Shown here in pieces: positions 32,803 through 44,251 of a stretch of 64,000 nucleotides of DNA; position 1 is the first letter of the stretch; each line of letters begins with the position of its first letter. The notes below the pieces were generated by a model that had not been told where the DNA came from, searched no databases, and saw nothing but the letters and a program-made list of their open reading frames with translations. The stretch is from Dendrocalamus latiflorus. Lineage: Eukaryota; Streptophyta; Magnoliopsida; Poales; Poaceae. The translations under genes and the position numbers were made by a program. Location of the stretch: positions 8,598,463 through 8,662,462 of the forward strand of contig CM029672.1 in NCBI GenBank assembly GCA_017311315.1. Reading direction: 5' to 3'.

Positions 32803-35800
32803 TATTGAAGATTACTCCAGCGTCTCACCATTTCTTCAGTTACTGCGGCGTCTTTCCGTTTCTTCATTTATCTTCCGTTACGTTTTTCATTACGCCATGC
32901 ATTAAACTGTGCGTTCGTGAAGGCATCTCAATTGCCATGCATGAACTGCCATCTTTTAATTTTTCCGTTACACATTAGTAGTGGTTCAGTTAGTAGTTTT
33001 TTTACTATGTCCGTTTCATATTAGTAGTGGAGCACTGATTGCTTAATTGCAGCACGATCGCCATGCATTCATGCGGCGCATTGTGGAATGCTATTTGTAA
33101 TTTTTAGTGTGTTTTTCCTTTAAATAGACATGCAATATATCAGAAAACGCTGCCCGGTTTTTGCAGCACCAAACACTTGTGTTCATTGTGTTCTTGAGTG
33201 CGCGTTTGTGAGTTCGCCAGCGGCGAGAAATTGCCGGTGTTCCACGACAATTGGTATCAGAGCGTGGACGCTCCCGGGGCCGTCATGTCCGTCCAGTTGG
33301 ATCCCGTTGGTGGTGGTGATCGTTCGCCATCGCCCCCTCCTCGACGACGGGTATCGCACTCGCCTGCGCCGCGCCGAGGGCGCCATCGCGGCGGCGAAGT
33401 TGTCATCGAGCGCGTCATCAAGGAGGAGGGCGGCTCGGTCCAATACCCCATGCTCACGCGCACCAATTACCAGGAATGGTCTTTGTTGATGCGCGTGAAC
33501 CTGCAAGCCCAAGGGCTGTGGCAGGCCGTCGAACCGGAGGAGGGCGAGGTCGTCGAGTACCGCGAAGACCGCCTCGCGCTGGCGGCCATTTTGCGTGCTG
33601 TGCCGCCCGAGATGCTCGGGTCGTTGGCGCGCAAGCGCACGGCGCGTTCCGCCTGGGAGGCGATTAAGACCATGCGCGTCGGCGTGCAGCGCGTCCGTGA
33701 CGCCAACGCGCAACAGTTGCTCAAGCAATTCGGGGAGATCGCATTCAAGGAGGGAGAGTTGGTCGACGATTTCTCACTCCGGATTATGAGCCTCGCCAAC
33801 AACATCCGCATCCTTGGCGGCAACGTCACCGATGGAGAAATCGTGAAGAAAATGCTCCAGGTCGTCCCCGAGCACCTCGAGCAGATCGCGTACTCTATCG
33901 AGACTCTCCTCGACGTGAACGAGCTTTCCGTCGAGGAGGTCACCGGCCGTCTGCGCGCCATCGAGCAGCGAAAGAAAAAGCCAGCACCGTCTACGCCCAT
34001 CTACGACAGCAAGGGCCGTCTTCTTCTTGCCGAGGAGGACTGGCTAGCGCGGATGAAGCTGCGCGACAATGGCGAAGTCGGTGGCTCCAGCAGCGGCAAC
34101 GGCAAGAGGCGTGGAAAAACATGTCGTGGCCACGGCGGTGGTCGCGGCGTGAGTAAAGGCAAGGGCAGCTCGTCATCAAATGGTACAACCCAGGAGAACA
34201 CGGCGGACCGATGCCGTAACTGCGGCAAAATTGGCCATTGGGCCAAGGACTGCCGTAGCAAGCCAAATAAGCAGGCGCAAGCACACGTTGCGGAGGGTGA
34301 AGAGGATGAGCCAACTCTGTTGATGGCACATGCGACCATCCCTTCACGGCTCACTCAAGTTGCAGCGCCGCCCGCCGAGGAGATTCGAACTCCAGCTCCG
34401 CCCACATCGTCGCGCCACGTCGAGATCCACGAGGCCAAGGTCTTTGCGCAACTAGGATCGCGGGAGGACCAGGACGATCGACGATGGGTGCTCGACACCG
34501 GCGCCACCAACCACATGACGGGCGCGCGGACTACCTTCTCCGACCTCGACGGGGGAGTCTGCGGCACCGTCCGTTTCGGCGATGGATCCGTGGTGGAGAT
34601 TGAAGGACGCGGCACGATCATCTTCAGTTGCAAGAACGGCGAGCACCGCGCGCTGATGGGGGTGTACTACATTCCCCGTCTAACAGCGAACATTATCAGT
34701 CTTGGTCAGCTGGAGGAGGCTGGATGTCGGATCGAGATCTACTCCGGCACCCTGCGCATCTACGATCAGCAACGCGACCTTCTTGCTCGGGTGCGTCGTT
34801 CTGCATCGCGCCTCTACATCCTGGAGCTCCGCATCGGGCGACCGGTGTGCCTGTCGGTGCGTAGCTCGGAGGTGGCCTGGCGCTGGCATGCGAAGTACGG
34901 GCACCTCAGTTTCAAGTCACTGCGTGCGCTCGCCCAACAGGAGATGGTACGTGGGTTGCCGCCGCTTGATCAGGTCGATCAGGTGTGCGACAGCTGCCTC
35001 GCCGGCAAGCAAAGGCGCATGCCATTCCCTGATAAGGCGCTACGGCGAGCGGAGCACGTCCTCGACCTTGTCCATGATGATTTGTGCGGGCCCATCACGC
35101 CCACAACTCCAAGCGGTAACAAATATTTCCTACTGCTTGTTGATGATTTGAGCCGGTACATGTGGCTCCATTTGCTATCGAGCAAAGATCAGGCATCGAC
35201 GGCGATCAAGAACTTTCAGGCGGCCGTGGAGGTTGAGTCAGGAAGACGGCTCAAAGTCCTCCGCACTGATCGTGGGGGGGGGAGTTCACCTCCGTGGAGT
35301 TCGGCGAGTACTGCGCCGAGCGCGGCGTCCAGCGGCAGCTCACCGCCCCTTACTCACCGCAGCAGAACGGGGTGGTAGAGCGCCGCAACCAGAGCATCGT
35401 CGGCATGGCGCGGTGTATGCTCAAGGCGAAGCGGCTTCCCGGCTACTTCTGGGGTGAGGCCGTGAACACCGCAGTCCACGTCCTCAATCGCGCGACGACA
35501 CGCGCACTCAACGGCAAGACCCCATTTGAGGCTTGGCACGGCGAGCGCCCCACCGTCCATTACTTCAGGACCTTTGGCTGCGTCGCCCACGTCAAGACCA
35601 CACGCCCGGGACTCAAGAAGTTGGATGATCGCAGCACGCCGACCATCTTCGTCGGCTACGAGCATGGCTCCAAGGCGTACCGCTGCTACGACCCCTCCAC
35701 CAAGCGTATCATTGTGTCGCGCGACATCGTGTTCGACGAGGCGAGACAATGGAGCTGGGGCGACGAAAGCAGCGGTGATCCAGGCGACGGCGAGCCCTTC

Positions 35801-38111
35801 AACGTTGAGTACACCATGGAGTACATCTCCGGCACGCCTCGAGCCGATGCGGCATCACCAGCTCACATGTCTCCGTCGCCCACGCCAACGCCGGCTCCTG
35901 CACCCATGATGCCTACGACGTCACCCATGAGTGCGCCGATCGAGTTCATCTCGCCACCAGCTGATTTTGAGGAGAACTTGGACGTGGACCACGACGATAC
36001 TCCACTTCGGTTCCGCGCCATCGACGCTGTCATTGGACCAGCCTCGCCGCCTGGGCTTGTGCCCCGGGTGCTCGACGAGGAGTTGCAGTTCACTACGGCG
36101 GACGAACCTGTCTCTTTCAGGGAGGCAGAGCGCGAGGCATGCTGGCGTCAGGCGATGCATGAGGAGATAAAGTCGATCAAGGACAACAACACGTGGGAGC
36201 TTGTCGCGCTCCCCACTGGGCACCGTGCGATCGGGCTCAAGTGGGTCTTCAAAGTGAAGCGTGATGAACACGGAAACGTCATCCGGCACAAGGCGCGTTT
36301 GGTCGCCAAAGGCTATGTTCAGCGTGCAGGAATCGACTTCGACGAGGTCTTCGCTCCGATCGCGCGAATGGAGTCCGTGAGGGCGCTGCTGGCTCTAGCA
36401 GCCCACGAGCGCTGGGAAGTCCACCACATGGACGTGAAGATCGCCTTCCTCAACGGCGACCTCAAAGAGGAAGTGTACGTGAGCCAGCCACCAGGTTTTG
36501 TCGTCAACGGCAGCGAGCACAAAGTACTGCATCTTCGCAAGGCGCTGTACGGTCTCCGACAAGCACCGAGGGCCTGGAATGCCAAGCTTGATGCGTCCAT
36601 GGCGTCACTTGGTTTCCAGAGGAGCAGCTCCGAGCACGGCGTGTACATGCGGAGCCGAGGGCCATCGCGGCTGGTCGTCGGGGTCTACGTCGACGCCTTG
36701 ATCATCACCGGCACCAGCAGCGATGAGATCATGGCGTTCAAGCTCGAGATGAAGCGCGTCTTCCTCATGAGCGACCTCGGGCTGCTGTCATACTACCTCG
36801 GCATCGAGGTAAACCAAGGGCCAGGCGGCATCTCGCTCTGCCAATCTGCCTATGCAGGGAAGCTGCTTGAGCGGAGCGGCATGAGCACCTGCAACCCCAG
36901 TCTGGCGCCGATGGAACCAAGGCTCAAGTTGAGCAAGGAGAGCATTGCTCCACTGGTGGACGCCACCGAGTACAGGCGCGTCATCGGCGGACTGTGCTAC
37001 TTGGTGCACACCCGACCAGATCTTGCCTATGCAGTGGGCTATCTGAGCCGTTTCATGGAGAAACCACACGAGGACCATCTCAACGCGGTGAAGCGCGTGT
37101 TACGATACGTAGCGGGAACGCGTGACTATGGTCTTCACTACGCCAGGAGGAAGGATGAACAAGCTCGACTGGTCGGCTACAGTGACGCCGACATGGCGGG
37201 CGACGTCGACACGCGCAAGAGTACCAGCGGTGTCATCTACTTCCTCGGCGGCAACCCCATCACCTGGCAGTCCTCCAAGCAGAAGGTGGTGGCTCTGTCC
37301 TCATGCGAGGCAGAGTACATTGCGGCAGCTACAGCAGCCTGCCAAGGCGTCTGGCTAGCTCGGCTCGTGTCCGACATGCTCGGCACTAAGTCTGAAGCGC
37401 CAGAGCTCAAGGTGGACAACCAGTCTGCCATCGCCCTCAGCAAGAACCCCGTTTTCCACGACCGAAGCAAACATATTGACACTCGTTACCACTACATTCG
37501 GGAGTGCATCGACAGGAACAAGATCGTCCTTCGGCACATTTCGACGGAGAACCAGCTAGCGGACGTTCTAACCAAGGCGCTTGGACGCGTGCGGTTCCAG
37601 CAACTGTGTGCGTTGATCGGCGTCAACAAGATCGGTGAGCACAGCAAGGACTAAGGGGGAGAAATATTGAAGATTACTCCAGCGTCTCACCATTTCTTCA
37701 GTTACTGCGGCGTCTTTCCGTTTCTTCATTTATCTTCCGTTTCGTTTTTCATTACGCCATGCATTAAACTATGCGTTCGTGAAGGCATCTCAATTGCCAT
37801 GCATGAAATGCCATCTTTTAATTTTTCCGTTACACATTAGTAGTGGTTCAGTTAGTAGTTTTTTTACTATGTCCGTTTCATATTAGTAGTGGAGCACTGA
37901 TTGCTTAATTGCAGCACGATCGCCATGCATTCATGCGGCGCATTGTGGAATGCTATTTGTAATTTTTAGTGTGTTTTTCCTTTAAATAGACATGCAATAT
38001 ATCAGAAAACGCTGCCCGGTTTTTGCAGCACCAAACACTTGTGTTCATTGTGTTCTTGAGTGCGCGTTTGTGAGTTCGCCGGCGGCGAGAAATTGCCGGT
38101 GTTCCACGACA
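32803..38111 (+). mobile_element. Young full-length Ty1/Copia retrotransposon, 5.3 kb
   Basis: LTRs 32803-33249 and 37665-38111 are both 447 bp and differ at only four positions by eye (about 0.9%). The 5-bp duplication GCGGT flanks it at 32798-32802 and 38112-38116. An initiator-Met primer site, TTGGTATCAGAGC, starts at 33251. A purine-rich tract, AAGGGGGAGAAA, precedes the 3' LTR. The LTR ends are T...CA rather than perfect TG...CA (TATTGAAG...CACGACA). It is inserted antisense to the EXORDIUM-like gene. The coding region follows Copia order. Confidence 0.97.
33285..37654 (+). pseudogene. Copia Gag-Pol polyprotein, frameshifted
   Basis: Starts at ATG 33285 (MSVQLDPVGG). Order: UBN2-type gag (about 33420-33970), CCHC knuckle CRNCGKIGHWAKDC (about 34213), protease LDTGATNHM (about 34490), GAG-pre-integrase and integrase (VDDLSRYMWL about 35140, LRTDRGG about 35260), reverse transcriptase (KWVFKVKRDE, MDVKIAFLNGDL about 36427, VYVDALIIT about 36680) and RNase H (YSDADMAGD about 37180, CEAEYIA). 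At about 35273-35282 a run of nine G shifts the frame inside the integrase; the next frame continues to the stop at 37654. The reverse transcriptase box reads YVDA where YVDD is usual. Both defects suggest it cannot move on its own unless the G-run is a sequencing error. Confidence 0.93.
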
Positions 38112-38522
38112 GCGGTGACGTTGGCGCCGGTCTGGTCGGTGTAGAGGCGCGGCGTGCGGGCCCACCAGTCGGAGACGGCGGGGAAGGGCGCCGGCGCGGA
38201 GGGGGAGGCAAGGAAGTCGCGGAGCACGGCCTGCGCGGCGGGCTCCCATCGGCCATACCAGATGAGGTACAGGTTGGTGGGCGCCCCCGACACGATGGGG
38301 CCCCTGTGGTACTGCATGTCCACCAGCTGGGACCCGTCCACCAGGTAGTCCGGCCCGTACACCGGGGCGCACAGCACGCCGGTGGTGGAGCTCACGCTCC
38401 AGATGGCGGCGGCGAGGAGAAGGCAAGGGAGCAGCCTCCCCATTTTTGGGATGAGTGGAGTTAAGTGGTAGAGAACTAGAGTGAGTAGGGGAAGACAGGT
38501 TTTGGTGGTTTCTGAATTCTGA

Positions 38523-38745
38523 GGCCCCGTTTGGCACGGTTTCACTTCACAAGTGGAGCTGTTTTTTTGACTTCACAAGTGGAGCAGGGTGGAGCTACTT
38601 TTTTCAGCTCCTTGGGTGGAGCTACTTTTGTCTCAGCAGGTTTTAAGGGACTCCTTGGGTGGAGCTATTTTATTGTACCCCGTTTGGCACAAAACGGCTC
38701 CAAACAGCTCCAGGAGCTGGTGGTGGAGCTGTGCCAAACGGGGCC
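38523..38745. mobile_element. Tourist-like MITE in the EXORDIUM-like 5' flank, 223 bp
   Basis: Ends GGCCCCGTTTGGCAC and GTGCCAAACGGGGCC, with TGA at 38520-38522 and 38746-38748. The interior has repeated GGTGGAGCTA units. It lies 80 bp upstream of the ATG of the interrupted EXORDIUM-like gene, inside the likely promoter or 5' UTR. Confidence 0.85.
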
Positions 38746-38748
38746 TGA

Positions 38749-40613
38749 GTTTGAATCCGCACCGCAAAGTTGGGAGTAAAATATTTATGAGGGTGCCTTT
38801 AAGAAAGGAGACTGACACATGGGTCCGGTGCTATGGCGACCCGTGTTATTACCATCGGATAATAACACTACTCAATAGATTATTATTCGTTGAAATATTG
38901 TTTCGTCAAATAATAAGTCCATTCGAATGTTGCAACAGAACAATAATTAGATATTGTTCCATAATATTATAATACCATTGTCAGTGCTAAAGTCTTTAAC
39001 AAAGCCAACAATGCATCAACAGAAACAATACAGTCCAACTAATAATCATACATATGCTAGGAATAATAGACAAAGCGACGACGCCGTCCTCACCTGCGCT
39101 CCCCCTCTGCCTCTCACTTCTACGCGCTGCTCCCCTCCCTTCGTCGGCTCTCGCCTCCGCCTCTCTGCCTATGGCTCAATTGGTCTTGTCAACCATCGTT
39201 GTCCTTAGGGTCGCTGTCCCGGCCTATCACCGCTTGGATCCACTTCAACGATGGCAATTCCAAATCTGGTCACAGGGACCTGACTCACCTTACTAAATCT
39301 CTCTCTATTTTTCTAATTTACTTTCTTCATTTTAGTTTTCCTTCATTTACATTTTCGATTTGATGATTTATTTCTTTTATTTATTATTGGTTAATGGTGG
39401 GGGTTCGTACTCAAAGTGGGTGTGCAATGGCAGGGCTTGAGACCTCCGATGCATCGGGGAGAAGACTAGGGTTGCTAGGTGCGCATGGGTGGTCTATGGC
39501 GAGCAAGGTAAGTACCACTATGGTTCTCCATAATACCTCATTCTCCCTTGCCCCCTTCTTCCACTAGTCTATTCTATATGTGTGGATGCTACTGCTCTAG
39601 TGCGGTGCATGTGTATGTGAGGTTGTATGTGCTCATGGTCCTGCGATGGTGATGGCAAGGATTGGATTGGAATGGAATGTAGGGATACCTTCGGTTGATG
39701 GTGTTGGCTCAATTTGAGTGGAACAGTGGTTCTTTTCCTCCTCCTTGGTCGTGCGTGTGGCTCGGCTCTCCTTCTATGCTTCTACTGGTCCCCGGTCTCC
39801 TGGTCCCTTCGCAGGCCTTCTCCTCCTGACTCCACCTTTCCTCTTACTGCCTCCTCCCTCCTCTGGTTCGGCTGCCATGGCTCACTCAATCCCCTCTTCC
39901 CTTCGCACAATGGTTTGGGGATTTGGGGAAAATGGGGCCGGTTCTGGTGATGGTTTTGCTCTGGGTGGTGCTATGGCTATGGGTGAATAATGGTCTGTCT
40001 CTCTCGATCTTTCGCTCGGTCTTATCTTCTTTTACTTGCACGTCGTGTGAGCTGTGAGATGAGAGTTTTTTTGCCACAATAGTGTGTGCTCTGGTACTTC
40101 AGTAAACCATTTTACTGGGTTGGCTGGCACTATAAAAATGAATTCGGGAATGATTCAGGTTTGTTTCTAATGCTGACTGATGAAACCCTATGACTGCTAG
40201 AGGTGCCAATTGGCCCCAGACGGTCTAGTATCTCGATGAGCGAATTGCCCATTGCATTATTATAAAGAGGATTATGACGATAATTTTTCTTTGTTTATTT
40301 GGTTTATTTAGTCTTTTTTTTGTATCAGGTTATCGATTCTTCCTGTGGGTATTAAATATCAATTACTCCGGCTTGTGCCCAAAACTAAAGGTCTCGAAGA
40401 ATCTAGTCAATTGTAATTGCATACATTGTATTCAATTGTATGCATGGATATAAATGTATAATTAGAGAACTCAGTGGTATGTTTGCGGATTGTATGGAAT
40501 TTGTAATTTATGAGCTACGTGGCATATTTTGGAGAAATGATGTTTTTGTTGTATCTTCTTACTTAATTACTGCTTTGCTTCGCTTTGGATTGTTGCACAT
40601 TTTAAGAGATTGA
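38749..40613. other. Intergenic sequence without a supported gene
   Basis: Short frames only, with no recognised domains. Pieces at about 39080-39290 and 39720-40000 have moderately high G+C and might be gene or transposon relics, but I could not identify them. Confidence 0.4.
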
Positions 40614-40985
40614 GGGCATGTTTGGATCCACCCAGATTTTAAGAATCTGGCTTTTGGAAACTGGGTGGGATCCAAACAGACCAGTTTTTGGGGCAGTTTT
40701 TAAAATCTACCTACCCAGATTCTTAAAAACCAAGAAGCTGTTGATACTCAGCTTTTGCCAGTTTTTTTGCACAAATACTCATTTACCCTCATTAAAGACC
40801 ACGCGCAGACGCTTCCAATCATAAATGTAAGGGTATAATAGTCTATTAGTACCAATCATAAATGAAACCAACTTTTAAAAACTAGGGGATCCAAACACCC
40901 CATCAGTTTTTGCTTAGAAACCAGTTTTTAAAAACTAGAAGTAATAGCTAGTTTTTAAGAATCTGAAACTGATCCAAACAGGGCC
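40614..40985. mobile_element. Tourist-like MITE, 372 bp
   Basis: Ends GGGCATGTTTGGATC and GATCCAAACAGGGCC, flanked by TGA at 40611-40613 and 40986-40988. The subterminal sequence repeats AGTTTTTAAAAACTAG motifs in inverted order. No coding capacity. Confidence 0.85.
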
Positions 40986-41455
40986 TGAATTGTATTGTAA
41001 TTTTCTCATTAATTATACAGTTACTATCGTGTTTGATTCTCAAAGTTAGCAACTAAGGCTAATTAGGGATGCAGGGTGTTCCAGTCCGGTGGTGTCCGCA
41101 TTGTAAAATGGAAGGCATCGGGAGTTGTCCGATTTAAATGGCAAACAATTTGGACCATTTTATTCTTTTTTTTTTCAATTCATTTTTGGAGCTATGGTCT
41201 GGTTGATCCGAGGGGTGTTTGCAGCGAAGATTTTTCAAGGAATTTTGTAGGATCGAGTCCTCTAGAAAGTTTTCCTATATGGCCTTTCAGACCAAACGGA
41301 TGAACCGTTGAAACTTCTACAAAATTCCTGTGGAAAAATCAAACATGCTGTTGACCTGACGGAAATTTTCCTTTGTATTTCTCTCCGAACTCTAATACTT
41401 TTACCAGAAAGCATCCAAATAACTTAACTGAAAATTTTGGTTTCCATAATTCTTA

Positions 41456-41712
41456 CTTGCTCTGTCCAAGTTTGCTTATTTTCTCTTGACATATAGATCA
41501 AAGAGATAGTGAAAATAGCTAGACTACCCCTAATTATTGTCTCTAAACACTATATTCAATATATGCATATAGAGAATAACAAATAAACCTGTATATTTAT
41601 TAGGGATATAAATAGAACATCATACTAATTTTATATTATAACATAAAATACGTTCTGTATTTATATATAAGATCATTTAAAAGATATATTCTATAAATTT
41701 GGACGAATAGAG
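41456..41712. mobile_element. Stowaway-like MITE, ~257 bp
   Basis: Ends CTTGCTCTGTCCAAGTTTG and the complement of AAATTTGGACGAATAGAG, with TA at 41454-41455 and 41713-41714. The termini are diverged from the consensus CTCCCTCCGTCC. The interior is AT-rich. Confidence 0.65.
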
Positions 41713-41714
41713 TA

Positions 41715-42229
41715 CGAATTTAACTGAACGTACTATTTCAATTCCTTTTTATATCCTATTTATTGCACTCCTGGGCCCTGAGTTGTTTATTTTACCTCTC
41801 CGCGCTCTTCCTGGGCTTCCTGTATTTATTCTGTCTGGACCGACCTACTTGATGTTTGCCATGGACCACATGTCAACATGCACGCAGCTCAAAGCTAGCA
41901 CTTGATTCTAGAGCCGTGAGGATGACATGTGGGCCCGGCCGGCGGTAAGAAGCCATCATGGCAGTCACTTGTTGCCTGTAAAAAGCTTGAAGGCGTGTAA
42001 TCACCTCAAGGGGAAAAAACGCGTGTAACTGAGGCGAATTCAGGAGTTTCTTCAGCTAAAGGAGTCTTGATGGTTGCTTTGCTTTGGAGACGAGCTGTGT
42101 ACATTGGGGTGATAACCAGACGTGGTTGTGCGGTGACTCTTCTTTTCCAGATGACCTTTTAGAAACTTGTTTTTTTTCCTTATATAGATGTTGATTTAGG
42201 TTTTCTAGTATTGTTCTCTCAAGGAGTCC
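41715..42229. other. Intergenic sequence without a supported gene
   Basis: No open frame of note and no repeat ends recognised between the Stowaway-like element and the MITE cluster. Confidence 0.4.
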
Positions 42230-42232
42230 TTA

Positions 42233-42764
42233 GGGCATCTCCAATGATTCTAGCTAGTAACTAACTAGAAGACTTCCATATCATTTATATAGTACACACT
42301 AAAAGCTAGCATTCTAAGAGCAAGGCTAATAATACAGCCTTCAGCTGGCTGTATTGACACTTACAACCCACTTATCAGCCCATTCATATAGTAGTTTACA
42401 GCCAGCTAAAGGCTATATGACCCACCCCTTTCTCTCACAAAGTTTCTTGGTTATTGTGCTTCAGCTGGCTGTAAACTTACAGCCCACCTCTCCTCTCTCT
42501 CCTCCACCTCAGCATACAGCCTACTAACAGCCTCTTATTATACTTGCTCTAAAGAACTATCTATAAGGATAGCTATTTGATGCTTACATGCACACACACA
42601 GAAAATGACTATAATTTATAGAGGCTGCCTCGTTTTGTGTTATAGACTAGTGCTTAAGGAAGAGCTGGCTCGATTTTTTTTTGCATACTCTCTTTCCTCC
42701 ACATAGGATATATGCTGATGTGTACATACATATAGCTAGCTGACTCAGACCATTGGAGATACCC
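42233..42764. mobile_element. Tourist-like MITE (host of a nested MITE)
   Basis: Ends GGGCATCTCCAATG and CATTGGAGATACCC, flanked by TTA at 42230-42232 and 42765-42767. It is interrupted by a second MITE at 42318-42549; without it and its TAA duplication the host is about 297 bp. Confidence 0.85.
42318..42549. mobile_element. Nested MITE, family C copy 1, 232 bp
   Basis: Ends GAGCAAGGCTAATAATA and TATTATACTTGCTC, with TAA at 42315-42317 and 42550-42552. The interior has inverted CAGCTGGCTGTA motifs. It is inserted in the 42233-42764 element. A second copy in the opposite orientation is at 45924. Confidence 0.85.
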
Positions 42765-42767
42765 TTA

Positions 42768-43409
42768 GAGCAAGTTTAATAGAAGAGGTGGCTGCCACTT
42801 CTAGGACTAGCCAAATAAGCAAAAAGAGTACACGTGGCTCATGGTGGAGGTAGCTAATACAATAAGTTGAGTAGAGGTTACCTCTACTAAAGCACTCAAA
42901 CATTTAATACTTGCATAAATATACCAGGGGTCACCTCTTACATGAGGGGCAGCTTGCCTCTCTCTCCTCATATGATGTGCTAGAGGTCACCTCTTGCATT
43001 AGGGGCAGCTTGCCTCTCTCTCACTCTCTCCTCTTTTCTCTCTCTTCCACATAGGATTGTGTTGACGTGGATTTCGCTAGAGGCGACCTAGTCAGCATTA
43101 GAGCAAGTCCAATAATAGAGCCAAGTGTTTAGCTATAAGTCAAGTTATAAGAGCCAAGTTATACAATAATTTGTCTATAAAAAGTTTTTTATTATTATGT
43201 GGTACCATGTCTCATATTCTCTTTCCTATTCCTCTTCACATACATTTATTATCTAGGCCCACCACTGCATATGCTTCCATGCCCAGCTTGTTGCTTGCAT
43301 GAGAGCCAAGCTCTCATCTTTCTCCTCTCTTCTCTCCTCCACATTAGCAAAAATGTTGATTAGCTTGACTATAAGACCATTATTGTACTTGCTCTTATTG
43401 TACTTGCTC
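42768..43409. mobile_element. MITE family A copy 1, split by family B copy 1
   Basis: Begins GAGCAAGTTTAATAGAAGAGG directly after the TTA that closes the previous MITE and ends TTGTACTTGCTC at 43409. It is interrupted at 43098-43397 by a family B element with TTA on both sides. It aligns closely to 43913-44248, which shows the uninterrupted form. Confidence 0.8.
43101..43394. mobile_element. MITE family B copy 1, 294 bp, nested in family A
   Basis: Ends GAGCAAGTCCAATAATAGAG and TTATTGTACTTGCTC, with TTA at 43098-43100 and 43395-43397. It is nearly identical to 43616-43909, which has the same length. Confidence 0.88.
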
Positions 43410-43615
43410 AAAAACTGGTTGGCATAAATGGCATACTCTAATTAAACATTCTCAACTATATTGCCATGTTTCCAAGATAAGTTAATACAAATTTCCCTCC
43501 ATTCTAAAAGTTTTGAGATTTCCAACACGCTGCTCCCTCAGTTCCACGGCAAGCCAGTACCCGTTATACTCGCATGCATGCATGTTTACATTAGACTCGA
43601 TGTTTACTTGCATTA

Positions 43616-43909
43616 GAGCAAGTCCAATAATAGAGCCAAGTGTTTGGCTATAAGTCAAGTTATAAGAGCTAAGTTATACAATAATTTGTCTACAAAAAGT
43701 TTTTTATTATTATGTGGTACCATGTCTCACATTCTCTTTCCTATTCCTCCTCACATACATTTATTATCTAGGCCCACCACTGCATAGGCTCTCGTGTCCA
43801 GCTTGTTGCTTGCATGAGAGCCAAGCTCTAATCTCTCTCCTCTCTTCTCTCCTCCACATCAGTAAAAATGCTGACTAGCTTGGCTATAAGACCATTATTG
43901 TACTTGCTC
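43616..43909. mobile_element. MITE family B copy 2, 294 bp
   Basis: Same ends and length as 43101-43394, with TTA at 43613-43615 and 43910-43912. It differs from copy 1 at scattered positions only. The right-hand TTA is shared with the start of the family A copy that follows. Confidence 0.88.
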
Positions 43910-43912
43910 TTA

Positions 43913-44248
43913 GGGCAAGTACAATAGAAGAGGTGGCTGCCACCTCTAGGACTAGCCACATAAGCAAAAAGACTACATGTGGCTCATGTGGAGGTAGCTA
44001 ATACAATGAGTAGAGTAGAGGTTACCTCTACTAAAGCACTCAAATATTTAATACTTACATAAATATATCAGGGGTCACCTCTTGCATGAGGGGTAGTTTA
44101 TCTCTCTCTCCTCGTATAATGTGCTAGAGGTCACCTCTTGCATGAGGGGCAGCTTGCTTCTCTCTCTTCTTTTCTCTCTCTTCCACTTAGGATTGTGCTG
44201 ATGTGGATTTCACTAGAGGCAACCTAGTCAGCACCATTGTACTTGCTC
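43913..44248. mobile_element. MITE family A copy 2, 336 bp
   Basis: Ends GGGCAAGTACAATAGAAGAGG and CATTGTACTTGCTC, with TTA at 43910-43912 and 44249-44251. It contains two internal repeats of AGGGGTCACCTCTTGCATGA-type sequence. This is the uninterrupted counterpart of 42768-43409. Confidence 0.85.
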
Positions 44249-44251
44249 TTA

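Larger units (their letters stand above)
31911..38443 (-). pseudogene. EXL: EXORDIUM/PHI-1-like gene broken by two insertions
   Basis: The EXORDIUM family are secreted, phosphate-induced cell-wall proteins linked to brassinosteroid-dependent growth. The gene lies in three minus-strand pieces: 38443-38112 (signal peptide MGRLLPCLLLAAA, then PTNLYLIWYGRW), 32797-32576 (SLQWIDMQSVIRSAV, VCGSHYFTF) and 32349-31911 (PYAWVGNSGAQCPGKCAYPF, HELAELTTNP, stop at 31911-31913). A Copia element (32803-38111) splits pieces 1 and 2 within a Val-Thr-Ala codon run. A 223-bp insertion (32353-32575) splits pieces 2 and 3 right after HYFTFA. Counting each target duplication once, the pieces sum to 993 nt in one frame (330 residues plus stop), the usual family length, with no other stop. 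The gene is therefore recently and cleanly interrupted. It is GC-rich and intronless, as is typical for grass members. Confidence 0.9.

Noticed and set aside
39054..40000. Ser/Leu/Pro-rich plus-strand frames
   Set aside because: No domains, no splice structure linking them, and inconsistent overlapping frames. Left as an unannotated interval.
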